Of a stretch of 38,360 nucleotides of DNA, positions 1 to 8,697 are shown piece after piece; the stretch's first letter is position 1, and every line of letters begins with the position of its first letter. The notes beneath the pieces were generated by a model that did not search any database, was not told where the DNA came from, and worked only from the letters and a program-made list of their open reading frames with translations. Both the position numbers and the translations under genes were made by a program. Source of the DNA: Bacteroidales bacterium (GTDB taxonomy: Bacteria; Bacteroidota; Bacteroidia; Bacteroidales; Tenuifilaceae); contig JAQVYY010000034.1 in the NCBI GenBank assembly GCA_028708425.1, positions 1-38,360 on the forward strand, read 5' to 3'.

Positions 1-50
1 ATCTTCTTTTTTCATAATGAATAGTGTAAGTAATTTTATTAAAATAAAAA

Positions 51-98
51 AATTAATCAGGGGGTTAAAAGTCTAGACTTTTAACCCCCTGATTAATT
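51..98. repeat. 48-bp perfect palindrome at the 3' end of the methylase gene
   Basis: The two 24-base halves are exact reverse complements, centred on GTCTAGAC with arms running through TTTTAACCCCCTGATTAAT. The palindrome overlaps the TAA stop of the methylase at 97-99. Farther out, GTGTAAGTAAT at 24-34 is matched by its reverse complement at 96-106, which is the end of the methylase gene itself. The left side therefore carries an inverted copy of the gene's tail, interrupted by about 18 AT-rich bases. It could act as a bidirectional terminator, a recombination (inversion) site, or be a fold-back assembly artefact at the window edge. Confidence 0.85.
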
Positions 99-3000
99 AC
101 TTACACAGTTTATGGGATACTCCCGAATATGTTGTTGTTGTTCCTAAATATCCCTCTACATCTAGTGCAAAAGAATTCCTAGAAGCATTATCAAGGGTAA
201 TTATTTTTACTCCTTGAAATACTTTTTTTGATCTCTGATTCCATAATTCATACCATAGTTTGCTTGACTTCTCGAAATACCCTCTACCTTGTAAGTTTTT
301 TTTATTACGTAATAAATAATCATATAGATTAGGCGAAACAGTTTTTAATTTTTTTTCAGAAATAACAGTGTTATCAAACTCATATGGATAAATACAATAT
401 ATGTTTCGCCAATTAATTTTGTAGGGCTCAATATCCCTGCCCATTAAAAACTTAGTCAAGTAATTTGATTCTATTCGGTTTTCCTTAATACTATTCTCTT
501 TTAAAAGAAAAACATCATCCTTTCCTGTTGCAACACCTTGTAGTATCCCATTTAATAAATCCTCTAAGATTATTGAATTATTTTTAATTTTATTTAGTAT
601 GCTTTGAACTATTGGTGCATTGAAATACCAGACATCATTATTTAGTATATCGGAATTAAACATAACTCTGCTTTCTAAAAGAGATTTTCTATATTGAATA
701 TTATAATTACTAATTTGTGTCTTAATAAGATGAAAGATTCCAGTATATGTAGTTGCTTTGTCAAATTGCTGAATGTTTCCAAAATCAATAATTTCTTTTA
801 TTTTATAGTACATCCTAATATATTTCCTTAAATTTTGGCCATAATCTCTGTGCAAAAAACGTGTTGGATTAATGAATATCAAACTGCCATTTTCCTTTAA
901 TAAGAAATTAGATTTTTCAATGAAAGGGATATAAATATCGAACTTTCCTGCTGTACTTATAAAGACTTTTTTTAAGAGTGCCTTATAAGAGGAGTCTAAA
1001 TTTTTAAATTCCACATACGGCGGATTCCCAATCACCACATCAAAGCCACCTTTTTCGCGCCACACCTCTGAGAAAAAGAGTTTAAAATCGAAATCTATTT
1101 TATAGCCCGCAAACTGCTCGGCAGAGTCTAATAGTTCTCGTATTTTGCTGTTTATTTGGGTGCGTAGGGCTTTCTTTTTGCTTTCGTTGGTTTGGTTGTA
1201 AAACTCTTCTTTTAAGGCTTCTAACTCTTTCTCAATATTCAAATCGTGCATTGCATTTTCTGGCATCCCTATTAGGGAATTACCACATACAATTTTGTAA
1301 TCCAAATTGGGTAGGGTTTCTATGGGGTCGAGGTTGTCCTCGTCAACTACCAACGAGAGCCACAAGCGCAAACGGGCAATATCAATGGCAGAGGCATCAA
1401 TATCGACCCCGTAAATGCTTTCCTGTATAATTTGGCGTTTTAGGCGGTAAACATATCGGCTTTCGTTTATACTTTCGCGAAACTGAAAACCAAAGCCATC
1501 TAACTTTTTATTTAGGTAGGCATTGCTTAGGTGCGGTTTTATTACCAGCTGCGCATTTACCAGCTCGTGCAGTAATCCCACGGGGAAAGCACCCGAGCCA
1601 ATGGCAGGGTCGCAAATACGAATTTCGGTTAGCTTTTGGTCTATCAGGTCGGCATGCTTGCGAATGCTCTCTGGGATGATGTACTTATAGTCTTTGGTTT
1701 CTTTGCCTTTTTTCACTACTCGCTGGTCGTGTTCCAGCGCAAAATGTCCGTTACGGATATAGGTTTCAATATCGGTTTTTGGTACTTTAATAGCTTGGTT
1801 TTTAATTTGTAATGATTGTTGCCCCACACTACCCTGATTGCCTAGAAAGTTTAACTGATTATTGCCTAGCTCCTGGTAGGTTTCGGCATAATTATTCAGC
1901 GAGTTATCTAGGTAGTGTATCAGGCTTTCCTGGCACATATAGTGTACAATTTCGCGAGGCGTGTAGAAGGCCCCCTTGCTTTTACGCTCGGTAATCTCGA
2001 GCATATTTTCAAAAACTTTCCCCAACATTTCGGGGTCAACAGCTACCTCTTTGTCAAGCGGTTCATCCTCTTTTATGGTAAAGTTATAGCGGTCGAACAC
2101 ATCAAGAACGCCTGTGCCAGTATCTCCTGCCTTGTTTTTCTCTTCGTTTCTAAACAAGCTTTCAGGTATGGTAATATTTGCGTTTTGCCAATCGTATTCG
2201 GCTTCGAACAGGCCACCATTCAAGAACGGAATTCGGCAGTTAAACCTTTCGTAGTACGAGTTTTCATCATTCCGCTCTTTTGCCAACGCCTCATAAAATA
2301 GGGGTTGCAGGTAATCTTTAAAATAGTTTTTATTTTCGCTTTGCGCTTTCTCAAATAGATTCTGAATAAATTGTTTTTGCCCTTTTCCCCACGTTTCATT
2401 TTTGGGTACGCCCAACCAACCCTTTTTTTGTAAAAAGTACAGGAATACAATTTGACCCAGTAGCTTTTTGGTAAATCGGGTATTGTCGATACTGGTTTTA
2501 GCTAATTCTGATTGGATGTGAGCGTCATTTTCAAAATGCTCAAATAGCTTTATATACAAATCTTTATACTGCACAAAAAACTCATCGGTAACCTTTTCAA
2601 TGCTAAAGGCATTCTCAATATCTTGTATTGTTGGGTTATTGGCAATGTTTTGAAGCAGCGGTAATATTTGCGTTTTGGCAGTATGTGTTTTCTCGTATTT
2701 GCCTACCAAAAAAGAGTAGCGCTTTGCGGGCGAAAACTTTTTTCGGGTTTTTACTTTTTGCTTTTCCTCATCTAAGTAGGATTGATACTCTCTTTTAATA
2801 AACGAGAAACGCCAATCCTCGCCATCATCTTCTTTTGAGTAAAAAGCAACAAGGGCAATGTCTTTACCGAATTTATTTAGGTGTTTAATTACAAAATTCC
2901 GCAACGAGGTTCTGGCACGTTCCAGCTTCGCAACGCTTTTTACCTCAACAATCAACACGTCTAGAGCATCACCTTCGGGGTCAATATACTTTCCTATTCG

Positions 3001-3180
3001 TTTGTAGGTGTTGATGTGTTCTCTGTGGTCATCCCAAATATAATTTCCAGAATATGACCTGATTTTATCTCCCTGCTCAATATCATTCAAAAAGTTTTTG
3101 ATAAACAGCGTAAACTGGTTTTCATTAAACTTGGTGCTGAATGTATCCTCTATAAGTTGTTGTGCGGTTTTCTTGTCCAC
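97..3180 (-). CDS. Eco57I-like N6-adenine DNA methyltransferase with putative N-terminal nuclease, C-terminus truncated
   Basis: This 1,027-residue protein has the layout of a type IIG restriction-modification enzyme. Near the N-terminus, D67/D71/D74 precede E79-V-K81, a plausible PD-(D/E)xK nuclease core. A helical middle region follows. The methylase has the SAM-binding motif DPAIGSGAF at 524-532 and the catalytic motif NPPY at 719-722, which is typical of N6-adenine methylation. The rest should be the target-recognition region, but the protein stops after YLGTTTTYSGV plus six residues, where relatives usually continue with a second recognition segment. The start codon is GTG, 10 bp after the four-helix-bundle gene. 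By eye, GC content drops from roughly 40-55% before the catalytic motif (bases 1050-3180) to about 20-25% after it (bases 100-1000), so the specificity part looks foreign. It probably supplies the methylation, and perhaps the cleavage, of the island. Whether it is active without the missing end is uncertain. Confidence 0.88.
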   Translation of the reverse strand: MDKKTAQQLIEDTFSTKFNENQFTLFIKNFLNDIEQGDKIRSYSGNYIWDDHREHINTYKRIGKYIDPEGDALDVLIVEVKSVAKLERARTSLRNFVIKHLNKFGKDIALVAFYSKEDDGEDWRFSFIKREYQSYLDEEKQKVKTRKKFSPAKRYSFLVGKYEKTHTAKTQILPLLQNIANNPTIQDIENAFSIEKVTDEFFVQYKDLYIKLFEHFENDAHIQSELAKTSIDNTRFTKKLLGQIVFLYFLQKKGWLGVPKNETWGKGQKQFIQNLFEKAQSENKNYFKDYLQPLFYEALAKERNDENSYYERFNCRIPFLNGGLFEAEYDWQNANITIPESLFRNEEKNKAGDTGTGVLDVFDRYNFTIKEDEPLDKEVAVDPEMLGKVFENMLEITERKSKGAFYTPREIVHYMCQESLIHYLDNSLNNYAETYQELGNNQLNFLGNQGSVGQQSLQIKNQAIKVPKTDIETYIRNGHFALEHDQRVVKKGKETKDYKYIIPESIRKHADLIDQKLTEIRICDPAIGSGAFPVGLLHELVNAQLVIKPHLSNAYLNKKLDGFGFQFRESINESRYVYRLKRQIIQESIYGVDIDASAIDIARLRLWLSLVVDEDNLDPIETLPNLDYKIVCGNSLIGMPENAMHDLNIEKELEALKEEFYNQTNESKKKALRTQINSKIRELLDSAEQFAGYKIDFDFKLFFSEVWREKGGFDVVIGNPPYVEFKNLDSSYKALLKKVFISTAGKFDIYIPFIEKSNFLLKENGSLIFINPTRFLHRDYGQNLRKYIRMYYKIKEIIDFGNIQQFDKATTYTGIFHLIKTQISNYNIQYRKSLLESRVMFNSDILNNDVWYFNAPIVQSILNKIKNNSIILEDLLNGILQGVATGKDDVFLLKENSIKENRIESNYLTKFLMGRDIEPYKINWRNIYCIYPYEFDNTVISEKKLKTVSPNLYDYLLRNKKNLQGRGYFEKSSKLWYELWNQRSKKVFQGVKIITLDNASRNSFALDVEGYLGTTTTYSGVSHKLCK

Positions 3181-3190
3181 TTTATTAATT

Positions 3191-3565
3191 TTAATTATGA
3201 ATTATACTATCATTTTTAGTAGCTATAATAATGCTTTTGATGATCTTGGGAAGTTCGGTGGCTTCACTCTCCGAATTTTCAAATTCACTTATATTAATAT
3301 ATTTGGTTTCTTTCAGTAACTCTAACCAGTATATAGTTTCGTCACATTCTTTTTGAGCAATAGATAGCTTGTGAATAAAATCTTTTTTACTTTGAGCATT
3401 TACAACCTCTCGCACATTAGCACCTACCGATATACCAGAACGTAAGAGCTGTTTACTCAGCACATATTCTTTTTTGTTTGAGGACAAGTATTTATACAAA
3501 TGCACCATACGAATAGCAAACGAAAAACTTTTATCCCTAACTACATTTAGTTTTCTTTCATTCAT
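3191..3565 (-). CDS. Four-helix-bundle protein (S23/IVS-encoded family)
   Basis: The protein has 124 residues and matches the small four-helix-bundle family once annotated as S23 ribosomal or 23S intervening-sequence protein. Typical features are the start with a basic helix (RDKSFSFAIRMVHLYKYL), the SKQLLRSGISVGANVRE segment, and KECDETIYWLELL. The fold resembles the Avd accessory protein of diversity-generating retroelements. The biochemical role of this family is not known. Such genes are often found inserted between restriction-modification genes in Bacteroidota. Here it lies 6 bp after the KilA-N gene and 10 bp before the methylase, so it is surely cotranscribed. No catalytic residues are evident, and a scaffold or nucleic-acid-binding role is only a guess. 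Confidence 0.85.
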   Translation of the reverse strand: MNERKLNVVRDKSFSFAIRMVHLYKYLSSNKKEYVLSKQLLRSGISVGANVREVVNAQSKKDFIHKLSIAQKECDETIYWLELLKETKYINISEFENSESEATELPKIIKSIIIATKNDSIIHN

Positions 3566-3571
3566 AATTCC

Positions 3572-4405
3572 TCATTCCTCTTCCAATTTTCTCAAGGAAT
3601 TAGTGGCTAATAAGGATTTCATTTGCGTAATGGCAACTTTATTTAATTGAACTAATCGGTCTTTTTGCGTTAGCCCTTGCTCAATTAGCAAAGCATTAAT
3701 GCTTTCCATATTGCTCAATACAACAAGTTGCTCAATACTTGCTTCATCACGCATGTTACCACTTGCATCAGGATTAGTTTCTTTCCATTGTTTTGCGGTA
3801 ACTCCAAAAAGGGCAACATTTAGCATATCAGCCTCATTGGCGTAAACAAAGTTTATCTGATTTTTAGAAACTAGCTTTGGTAGTAAATTTTCTTTTATGG
3901 CATCGGTATGTATTTTGTAATTAATTTTTGAGAGAGTTCTTTGGATGTTCCACTCTAATTGAAGTCTTTGGTTTTCATCTTTTTTTAGGCGTTGAAATTC
4001 TTTTATTAGGAACAATTTGAATTCAGCACTTATCCAAGAGGCAAATTCAAAAGCAATATCTTTATGTGCAAAAGTGCCACCTCCTCTTCCTGTTTTAGAA
4101 ATAATACCAATAGCATCTGTAATTGTTATCCATTTTGTGGGAGATAAGGTGAAGCTATTACTGCCAGCTTCTTTTAAAAGGGGGTCGAATTCGACCCCTT
4201 TGAAATTTGGATTGTTTATTCGTTCCCACAGTCCTAAAAACTCCACTGTGCTTCTGTTTCTAAACCAATTTTTTACTACATCTTTGGGCTCTTCAGCATT
4301 TTTAACACGAGCAATATCAGTTAATGAAATATAATCTTCTTCATCTTTATAAAAGAATGATATATTTTGTTCTTTTACTTTTAGTATGGATATGTTTTTT
4401 TTCAT
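3572..4405 (-). CDS. KilA-N domain protein in the defence operon
   Basis: The KilA-N DNA-binding domain covers about residues 15-140. It shows the DYISLTDIA opening, the KNWFRNRSTVEFLGLWE block and the GRGGGTFAHKDIAFEFASWIS block, followed by KLFLIKEFQRLK. The C-terminal half is helical and has no recognised domain. I chose the ATG at 4405 (MKKNISILK), which gives 277 residues. An in-frame TTG at 4423 would add six residues and leave 12 bp to the helicase stop instead of 30. KilA-N proteins are common in phages and in host defence loci, where they are thought to bind DNA and to regulate or sense. Its place between the helicase and methylase genes makes it a candidate accessory or regulatory subunit. 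Confidence 0.88.
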   Translation of the reverse strand: MKKNISILKVKEQNISFFYKDEEDYISLTDIARVKNAEEPKDVVKNWFRNRSTVEFLGLWERINNPNFKGVEFDPLLKEAGSNSFTLSPTKWITITDAIGIISKTGRGGGTFAHKDIAFEFASWISAEFKLFLIKEFQRLKKDENQRLQLEWNIQRTLSKINYKIHTDAIKENLLPKLVSKNQINFVYANEADMLNVALFGVTAKQWKETNPDASGNMRDEASIEQLVVLSNMESINALLIEQGLTQKDRLVQLNKVAITQMKSLLATNSLRKLEEE

Positions 4406-4435
4406 ACGCTCTGGTTTTTGCAATTAATTAAAGAG

Positions 4436-7400
4436 CTATTTTATCAAATAGCCCGACAAAATGACTTCACGCTTTTGAAAGGTTTTTTTTGTAGTGCTAT
4501 TTTCAATGGTGGTTGCTCTAATATGCTTTCGCAGAATATTAATTACCTCTAAGGGGTCAATGGTGCGCTCCAACTCTCTCTTAATATCACGTGCAGTACG
4601 CTTCGCCATTGTTCCGAGCAACAAAATGTTTTTAACACTATCTAAAAAATTATCATCCAAATCGGTAAACCCTTTGAAGTTTTTGAACGATTTATCTTTT
4701 AAGCGTTGCTCGATATATTTCACATTAGAACGACCTCCAGGTGATTTTAGTGATTCATGGCCTATTGTAGTGTCTAGTTCAAAACGTACTCTGTTGGTTT
4801 GTAACAAATGGTAATAGTCTTCGGGTATTTTGGCTCTTTTAGTTAAAGGGGTACATTCTAAATTGTAAACAGCATCAAAAAATGTAATTTCACTTGATTT
4901 ACCATTTTCATTGTTATAGAATTTCTTAAGCTTGCCAATTCTAAAAAATGTAACCAGCTGACTGTTTTCAATTTCAGCTTTTTTAAACCCTGAACGGGCT
5001 TTTTTAGGTAGGTTTTTAATTTTTTGAAACAAGTCAGGATTTTTATCCCTAATTTCTCGTATCATTTCCAGATACTTCAATTCAGAATCACCCTCTTCAT
5101 CTTCGCCAGTGTAAGCCTTCTTGTTATTCAATGTATCGAATAGTTCTTGACTTCCAATTTCTTCCCCATCTGTCAAGTATTTGGAATCTTCACCCAAAAT
5201 ATCGTGGAACATTTGAATTTTATTGGTGATATTCGTTTCTAAGCCAAGATGTTTATCAGATTGAGTAGAAGGGAAGAAGTTGAAAATATGTACTTTATCA
5301 AAAGCACTTCCCAAACGATTAACTCGTCCAACTCTTTGTAGCACTCTGGTGGGGTTCCAGGGTAAATCATAATTGATAACCACATTGGAGCGATGAAGGT
5401 TGATACCTTCAGCCAATACATCCGTGGCAATCAATATTTTTATATCATCAACCTGCTCTTTAGGCTTTCTGTTTGGGTCGTAATTCGATTGGATAATATC
5501 TCGTGAAACATTGTGATTTGATAATAGCGTTTTATCGGTGTGGCGTCCGCCTTTACTTGAATAAAACATTACTTGGTTTGGAAACTCATCAAGTAAGGCT
5601 TCATAAATATAATCTCCTGTTTCTTTTGATTCGGTAAAAATTACCAGCTTGTTTTTCTTTAGTGCTTTTGTATTTTTGAGTTCAATAATGAATTTTTCTA
5701 GCTTAGGGTCCGAATCAACTTCTTGCCATAAATCCTTAATTGCGTTCAATATTTTTAAATCAAATTCCAATTTAGTTCTGAAGCCTTTCTTGAAATCTTT
5801 CGAATCGTATTTATTCGCTTTATCCTCATCAACCAAGCTTTCTAATTTATCTATATCATCATTATTAAGAAGGTCATACACATCAACTTTTTTACTGATG
5901 TAAATTGTACCCGAATCGAACATTTTTATAAAATTTTCATAAGAAAAAATAAAACGATTGATACTCTGTCGAAAAGCGTGGAAACTACTTTCTAATCTTT
6001 TTACCAAAATACCTTTCATAAAACCACCAACATTTCGTTGTTGTTGCTTCTCGAACTCACTTAATTGTTTGTTGCCGATATAGTACAGTAAAGGAGTGTA
6101 TCGGGCATAAGTAAAGGCTTGAAGCATTGTAATGGTTTCGATAAAAGTAACTTCTAATTCACCTTTATACTCGTACACAATTTTCTCTGGATTATCCAAT
6201 TCAGGAAAAACCAAACCTTGTTTTACAATATCTTCTTTAAAATAATTAACAACATCAGAACGAGTTCTACGAACCATCACATACCGAAGAATACTGTTTT
6301 TGATATCAGATGAAATTTCTTTTATAAGTTCTTTATATGCGGGGTCGTTTTTATCGACCTTTTTTAGCTTTGTTTTTAAAGCGGAAAAAAACTTTTCGAG
6401 GTTTGGAACTCCTGGAATAGTTGATTGTTTTGGTGCCTGAAATAGTTTTAGCTGAGCAAAAATATCATCAATTGTATTGTTCAATGGCGTAGCAGTTACA
6501 AGAATCACCTTTTTACCTCTGCATATATCCAAAAGATTGGCGTACGACTGTGTATTTTCATTTCTGAAGCGGTGAGCTTCATCAACTACTATGTAATCGT
6601 ACCTGTTTAACCCTTTTTTTATAATGTAATCTAATTTTCCAAGCGATTCAACTTCAAAACTTCTAATTCCAAATTCAAATAGTGAGTCTTCCCAGTAATC
6701 TTTTAGTACTGGCGGACAAACCACTAATATTTTACCTCGAATTTGTTGAAGTAGCAAAGCGGTTATAAAGGTTTTACCAAGCCCAACCACATCTGCCAGA
6801 AAAACACCCTTATAGGTTTCTAAAATTTTTTTTGCCTGAATAGCCGCTTGATTTTGATATTTTAGTTTCATAAACCCAGCAGGTAAGAAAGGGTCAAATT
6901 GGTCTTCTAGGTTGATATCCTCTTCCAAGTATTCATAAATTAGTTTTAGGTATAATTCGTATGGGGTGATTTGGTCGTTCAGCCATGTTTTTGTTGTGGT
7001 TGTATCAATAAAATCGTCTGAAATATCAACTGACTCTGCCCATAAATTGTTAAACTGATTTTCTGCAAATTTCACATCTCCAGTTTTTCTCAGCTCTACA
7101 TTAAACTCTCTATTTGCTACAAATCCAGATTCTGAAAAGTTACTTGAACCTGTAATAACAAAACCGTAATCCCTATCTTTAGGATGAAATTTGCCTATGT
7201 AAACTTTTGCGTGAATATTTTTTGAAGGATAGGCTCTGATTTCTAATTTTCTCCCATTTCCACCATTAGCTTTATCCTTTTCTGAGTTTTTGCACTCTTG
7301 TTGTAAAAATTCAATGAATTTTCTAATCCCTACCTCAAGCTTACTATCGTTTTCATCACTTGTTTCAATTTCTGTTTTCAGGTTTTTTTGAAACTGTTTT

Positions 7401-7690
7401 TTTGTTTTTTGGTGCGATTCAAAATCAATCATTCCAAGCTGTTCATGATACTGCAATATATCGTAGGAGTCCCTATCAATACTTAGCCCAACAAGTATTC
7501 TAACCTTTTCTACTGGTTCAAGAGATTCGTGAAGTTGATAAAATCCGCTTGACCTAAAATAGCCAACAAGCACATCAAAAAGTTGAGTGTCTTTTAGGGT
7601 GGCTTTAAAACGATTTAATAAAGTGTCTCCTTTTTCATTAGTAAAAAAAGTCAAATCAGTTTTGCCAGTGCCATTTATATTTTCATCCAT
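4436..7690 (-). CDS. PLD-nuclease / SNF2-type DEAH helicase fusion
   Basis: The protein has 1,084 residues. Residues 1-190 form a phospholipase D-like domain with one HKD-type motif: H160-x-K162, then GSSNFSESG at 181-189. A single motif implies dimerisation to form the active site. The SNF2/DEAD-like ATPase follows, with Walker A GLGKT at 303-307, DEAH at 370-373 and VTATP at 398-402. The C-terminal RecA lobe has the LAEGINLHR and QRVGRVNRLG (motif VI) blocks, and a long helical tail ends the protein. Such PLD-helicase fusions occur in phage-defence loci and partner with methylases, where ATP-driven translocation is coupled to DNA cleavage. It is followed by the KilA-N, four-helix-bundle and methylase genes in a tight operon. 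I infer that it is the motor and nuclease of the island. It is not a DISARM set, because no DUF1998 gene is present. Confidence 0.92.
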   Translation of the reverse strand: MDENINGTGKTDLTFFTNEKGDTLLNRFKATLKDTQLFDVLVGYFRSSGFYQLHESLEPVEKVRILVGLSIDRDSYDILQYHEQLGMIDFESHQKTKKQFQKNLKTEIETSDENDSKLEVGIRKFIEFLQQECKNSEKDKANGGNGRKLEIRAYPSKNIHAKVYIGKFHPKDRDYGFVITGSSNFSESGFVANREFNVELRKTGDVKFAENQFNNLWAESVDISDDFIDTTTTKTWLNDQITPYELYLKLIYEYLEEDINLEDQFDPFLPAGFMKLKYQNQAAIQAKKILETYKGVFLADVVGLGKTFITALLLQQIRGKILVVCPPVLKDYWEDSLFEFGIRSFEVESLGKLDYIIKKGLNRYDYIVVDEAHRFRNENTQSYANLLDICRGKKVILVTATPLNNTIDDIFAQLKLFQAPKQSTIPGVPNLEKFFSALKTKLKKVDKNDPAYKELIKEISSDIKNSILRYVMVRRTRSDVVNYFKEDIVKQGLVFPELDNPEKIVYEYKGELEVTFIETITMLQAFTYARYTPLLYYIGNKQLSEFEKQQQRNVGGFMKGILVKRLESSFHAFRQSINRFIFSYENFIKMFDSGTIYISKKVDVYDLLNNDDIDKLESLVDEDKANKYDSKDFKKGFRTKLEFDLKILNAIKDLWQEVDSDPKLEKFIIELKNTKALKKNKLVIFTESKETGDYIYEALLDEFPNQVMFYSSKGGRHTDKTLLSNHNVSRDIIQSNYDPNRKPKEQVDDIKILIATDVLAEGINLHRSNVVINYDLPWNPTRVLQRVGRVNRLGSAFDKVHIFNFFPSTQSDKHLGLETNITNKIQMFHDILGEDSKYLTDGEEIGSQELFDTLNNKKAYTGEDEEGDSELKYLEMIREIRDKNPDLFQKIKNLPKKARSGFKKAEIENSQLVTFFRIGKLKKFYNNENGKSSEITFFDAVYNLECTPLTKRAKIPEDYYHLLQTNRVRFELDTTIGHESLKSPGGRSNVKYIEQRLKDKSFKNFKGFTDLDDNFLDSVKNILLLGTMAKRTARDIKRELERTIDPLEVINILRKHIRATTIENSTTKKTFQKREVILSGYLIK

Positions 7691-7743
7691 TAATAGTCTC
7701 TTTATCCTATTGATTTAAGGGTTTTTGATGGAGCTGGTGTTTT

Positions 7744-7781
7744 TAATCGTAAATATCATAATTAATCGTAAATATCATAAT
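7744..7781. repeat. 19-bp tandem duplication across a stop codon
   Basis: The unit TAATCGTAAATATCATAAT occurs twice in direct succession (7744-7762 and 7763-7781). It encodes the last codons and stop (YDIYD-stop) of the DUF6155 gene, so the gene end is duplicated just downstream of the stop. It looks like a recent slippage event with no effect on the protein. Confidence 0.9.
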
Positions 7782-8271
7782 ATGAATCGGACAGAGTATC
7801 ATGAAATCCCCAGCCAATATTCTTTGTTTCGTTAAGGATATTATGTGCTCTAATCTTGTAATTATTATGAAGACCATTTTTATCAATTAGTTTCATTGCA
7901 TTATGATAAACGCTCTCTATGCTTGAGTAAAATCCTTCGTTTATGTCTCCGTAATCATTGGTAAATTCAACGCCACTTTCAACGTAGCACATCAATAAAT
8001 CAACCAATGATTTTGAGGATGGGTTGAGTTTTCGAAAATCACTAATCGCTTTTTTGCCATTTGCCAATTTAAACCCAAATCCGCACTTAGGATAGAACGC
8101 CTCTCTGACTTTTGTCTTATAAATTTCTAAAGTCTCCTTTTCATTAGGATTAGCGAAGTAGTCAAGATACTCTTTAACTGATTTGTTTTTATCATATAAA
8201 TCAGAAATTAAGCTGATAAGTTTTTTCTTATCAAGCATTTCTAATTGTTTTTTTAGTTCACGTTTACTCAT
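7762..8271 (-). CDS. DUF6155 family protein
   Basis: This 169-residue soluble protein opens with MSKRELKKQLEMLDKKKL and DLYDKNKSVKEYLDYFANP, a pattern I associate with DUF6155. It has no known function. It is helical and charged, has no signal peptide and no membrane segment, and shows no clear catalytic motif; two cysteines are present (FYPKCGFG and MLCYVES). It is the first gene of the minus-strand island, 71 bp ahead of the helicase gene, and may share its transcript. The family assignment rests on N-terminal resemblance only. Its role in the island, if any, is unknown. Confidence 0.75.
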   Translation of the reverse strand: MSKRELKKQLEMLDKKKLISLISDLYDKNKSVKEYLDYFANPNEKETLEIYKTKVREAFYPKCGFGFKLANGKKAISDFRKLNPSSKSLVDLLMCYVESGVEFTNDYGDINEGFYSSIESVYHNAMKLIDKNGLHNNYKIRAHNILNETKNIGWGFHDTLSDSYYDIYD

Positions 8272-8298
8272 TTAGCTGCTTCTTTGATAACATGTTTG

Positions 8299-8306
8299 CA
8301 AATTTA
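8299..8306 (-). promoter_or_regulatory. Putative -7 box for the defence operon
   Basis: On the minus strand this reads TAAATTTG, a full match to the Bacteroidota -7 consensus TAnnTTTG, 27 nt upstream of the DUF6155 ATG. No convincing -33 TTTG lies at the right distance, so the promoter may be weak or need an activator. Confidence 0.5.
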
Positions 8307-8349
8307 TGTATATCTATTGTATTTATTTTACTCATAATCAAATCATTCT

Positions 8350-8373
8350 AAAGTGGTCGAATTAGAACACTTT
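8350..8373. promoter_or_regulatory. 24-bp interrupted palindrome, candidate operator
   Basis: The left half AAAGTGGTCGAA and right half TTAGAACACTTT match as reverse complements at 10 of 12 positions. The best-conserved parts are the outer AAAGTG/CACTTT and the central AATT. A further half-site-like ACACTTTT lies near 8397. The palindrome sits about 45 bp upstream of the -7 box of the defence operon. The size and symmetry fit a dimeric helix-turn-helix repressor or activator. The binding protein is not identifiable here. Confidence 0.5.
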
Positions 8374-8631
8374 AACTTTCAAATCTATTCAAATGTACAC
8401 TTTTTGATTCTGATTATAAAATTTTGTTCACTTGATTGCAGGAACTACCCCAGTATGAAGCACAACTAACGTATAACCGTACACATCACCTTTTTACCCT
8501 CTCTTAAAATACCATAATATAATTTTGGTTACGGAAATGTATTGTGTGTTTATGCTGTTTTTGAATAGGGGTTGTATTGCTTAAGCATGTCCCTTTTTAT
8601 ATGGTATTACATTGAAATCGATTTCCCCCAC
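8374..8631. other. Intergenic spacer without a recognisable gene
   Basis: This AT-rich spacer lies between the defence island and the rhlE terminator. I see no conserved ORF, tRNA or repeat from the families found elsewhere in the window. Confidence 0.6.
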
Positions 8632-8672
8632 AAAAAAAGGGAACAGACCAATCACAGCCTATTCCCTTTAGT
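8632..8672 (-). terminator. Rho-independent terminator of the DEAD-box helicase gene
   Basis: Read on the minus strand, AAAGGGAA (8662-8669) pairs with TTCCCTTT (8636-8643) across a loop of about 18 bases and is followed by a run of T. It lies about 30 bp after the helicase stop codon. Confidence 0.8.
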
Positions 8673-8697
8673 TTAAAATGCCTTTACTCTTTACTAA

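Noticed and set aside
3191-3565. Four-helix-bundle gene as Avd of a diversity-generating retroelement
   Set aside because: No reverse transcriptase and no template/variable repeat pair are visible nearby; only the fold family is shared.
97-7690. Naming the island as DISARM or BREX
   Set aside because: No DUF1998 gene (DISARM) and no pglZ, brxC or brxL-like genes (BREX) are present in the window.
8264-8335. A 23-codon ORF (MSKINTIDIHKF...) overlapping the DUF6155 start, possible leader peptide
   Set aside because: The best -7 box lies inside it, so it would not be on the transcript; there is no sign of a conserved peptide or attenuator.
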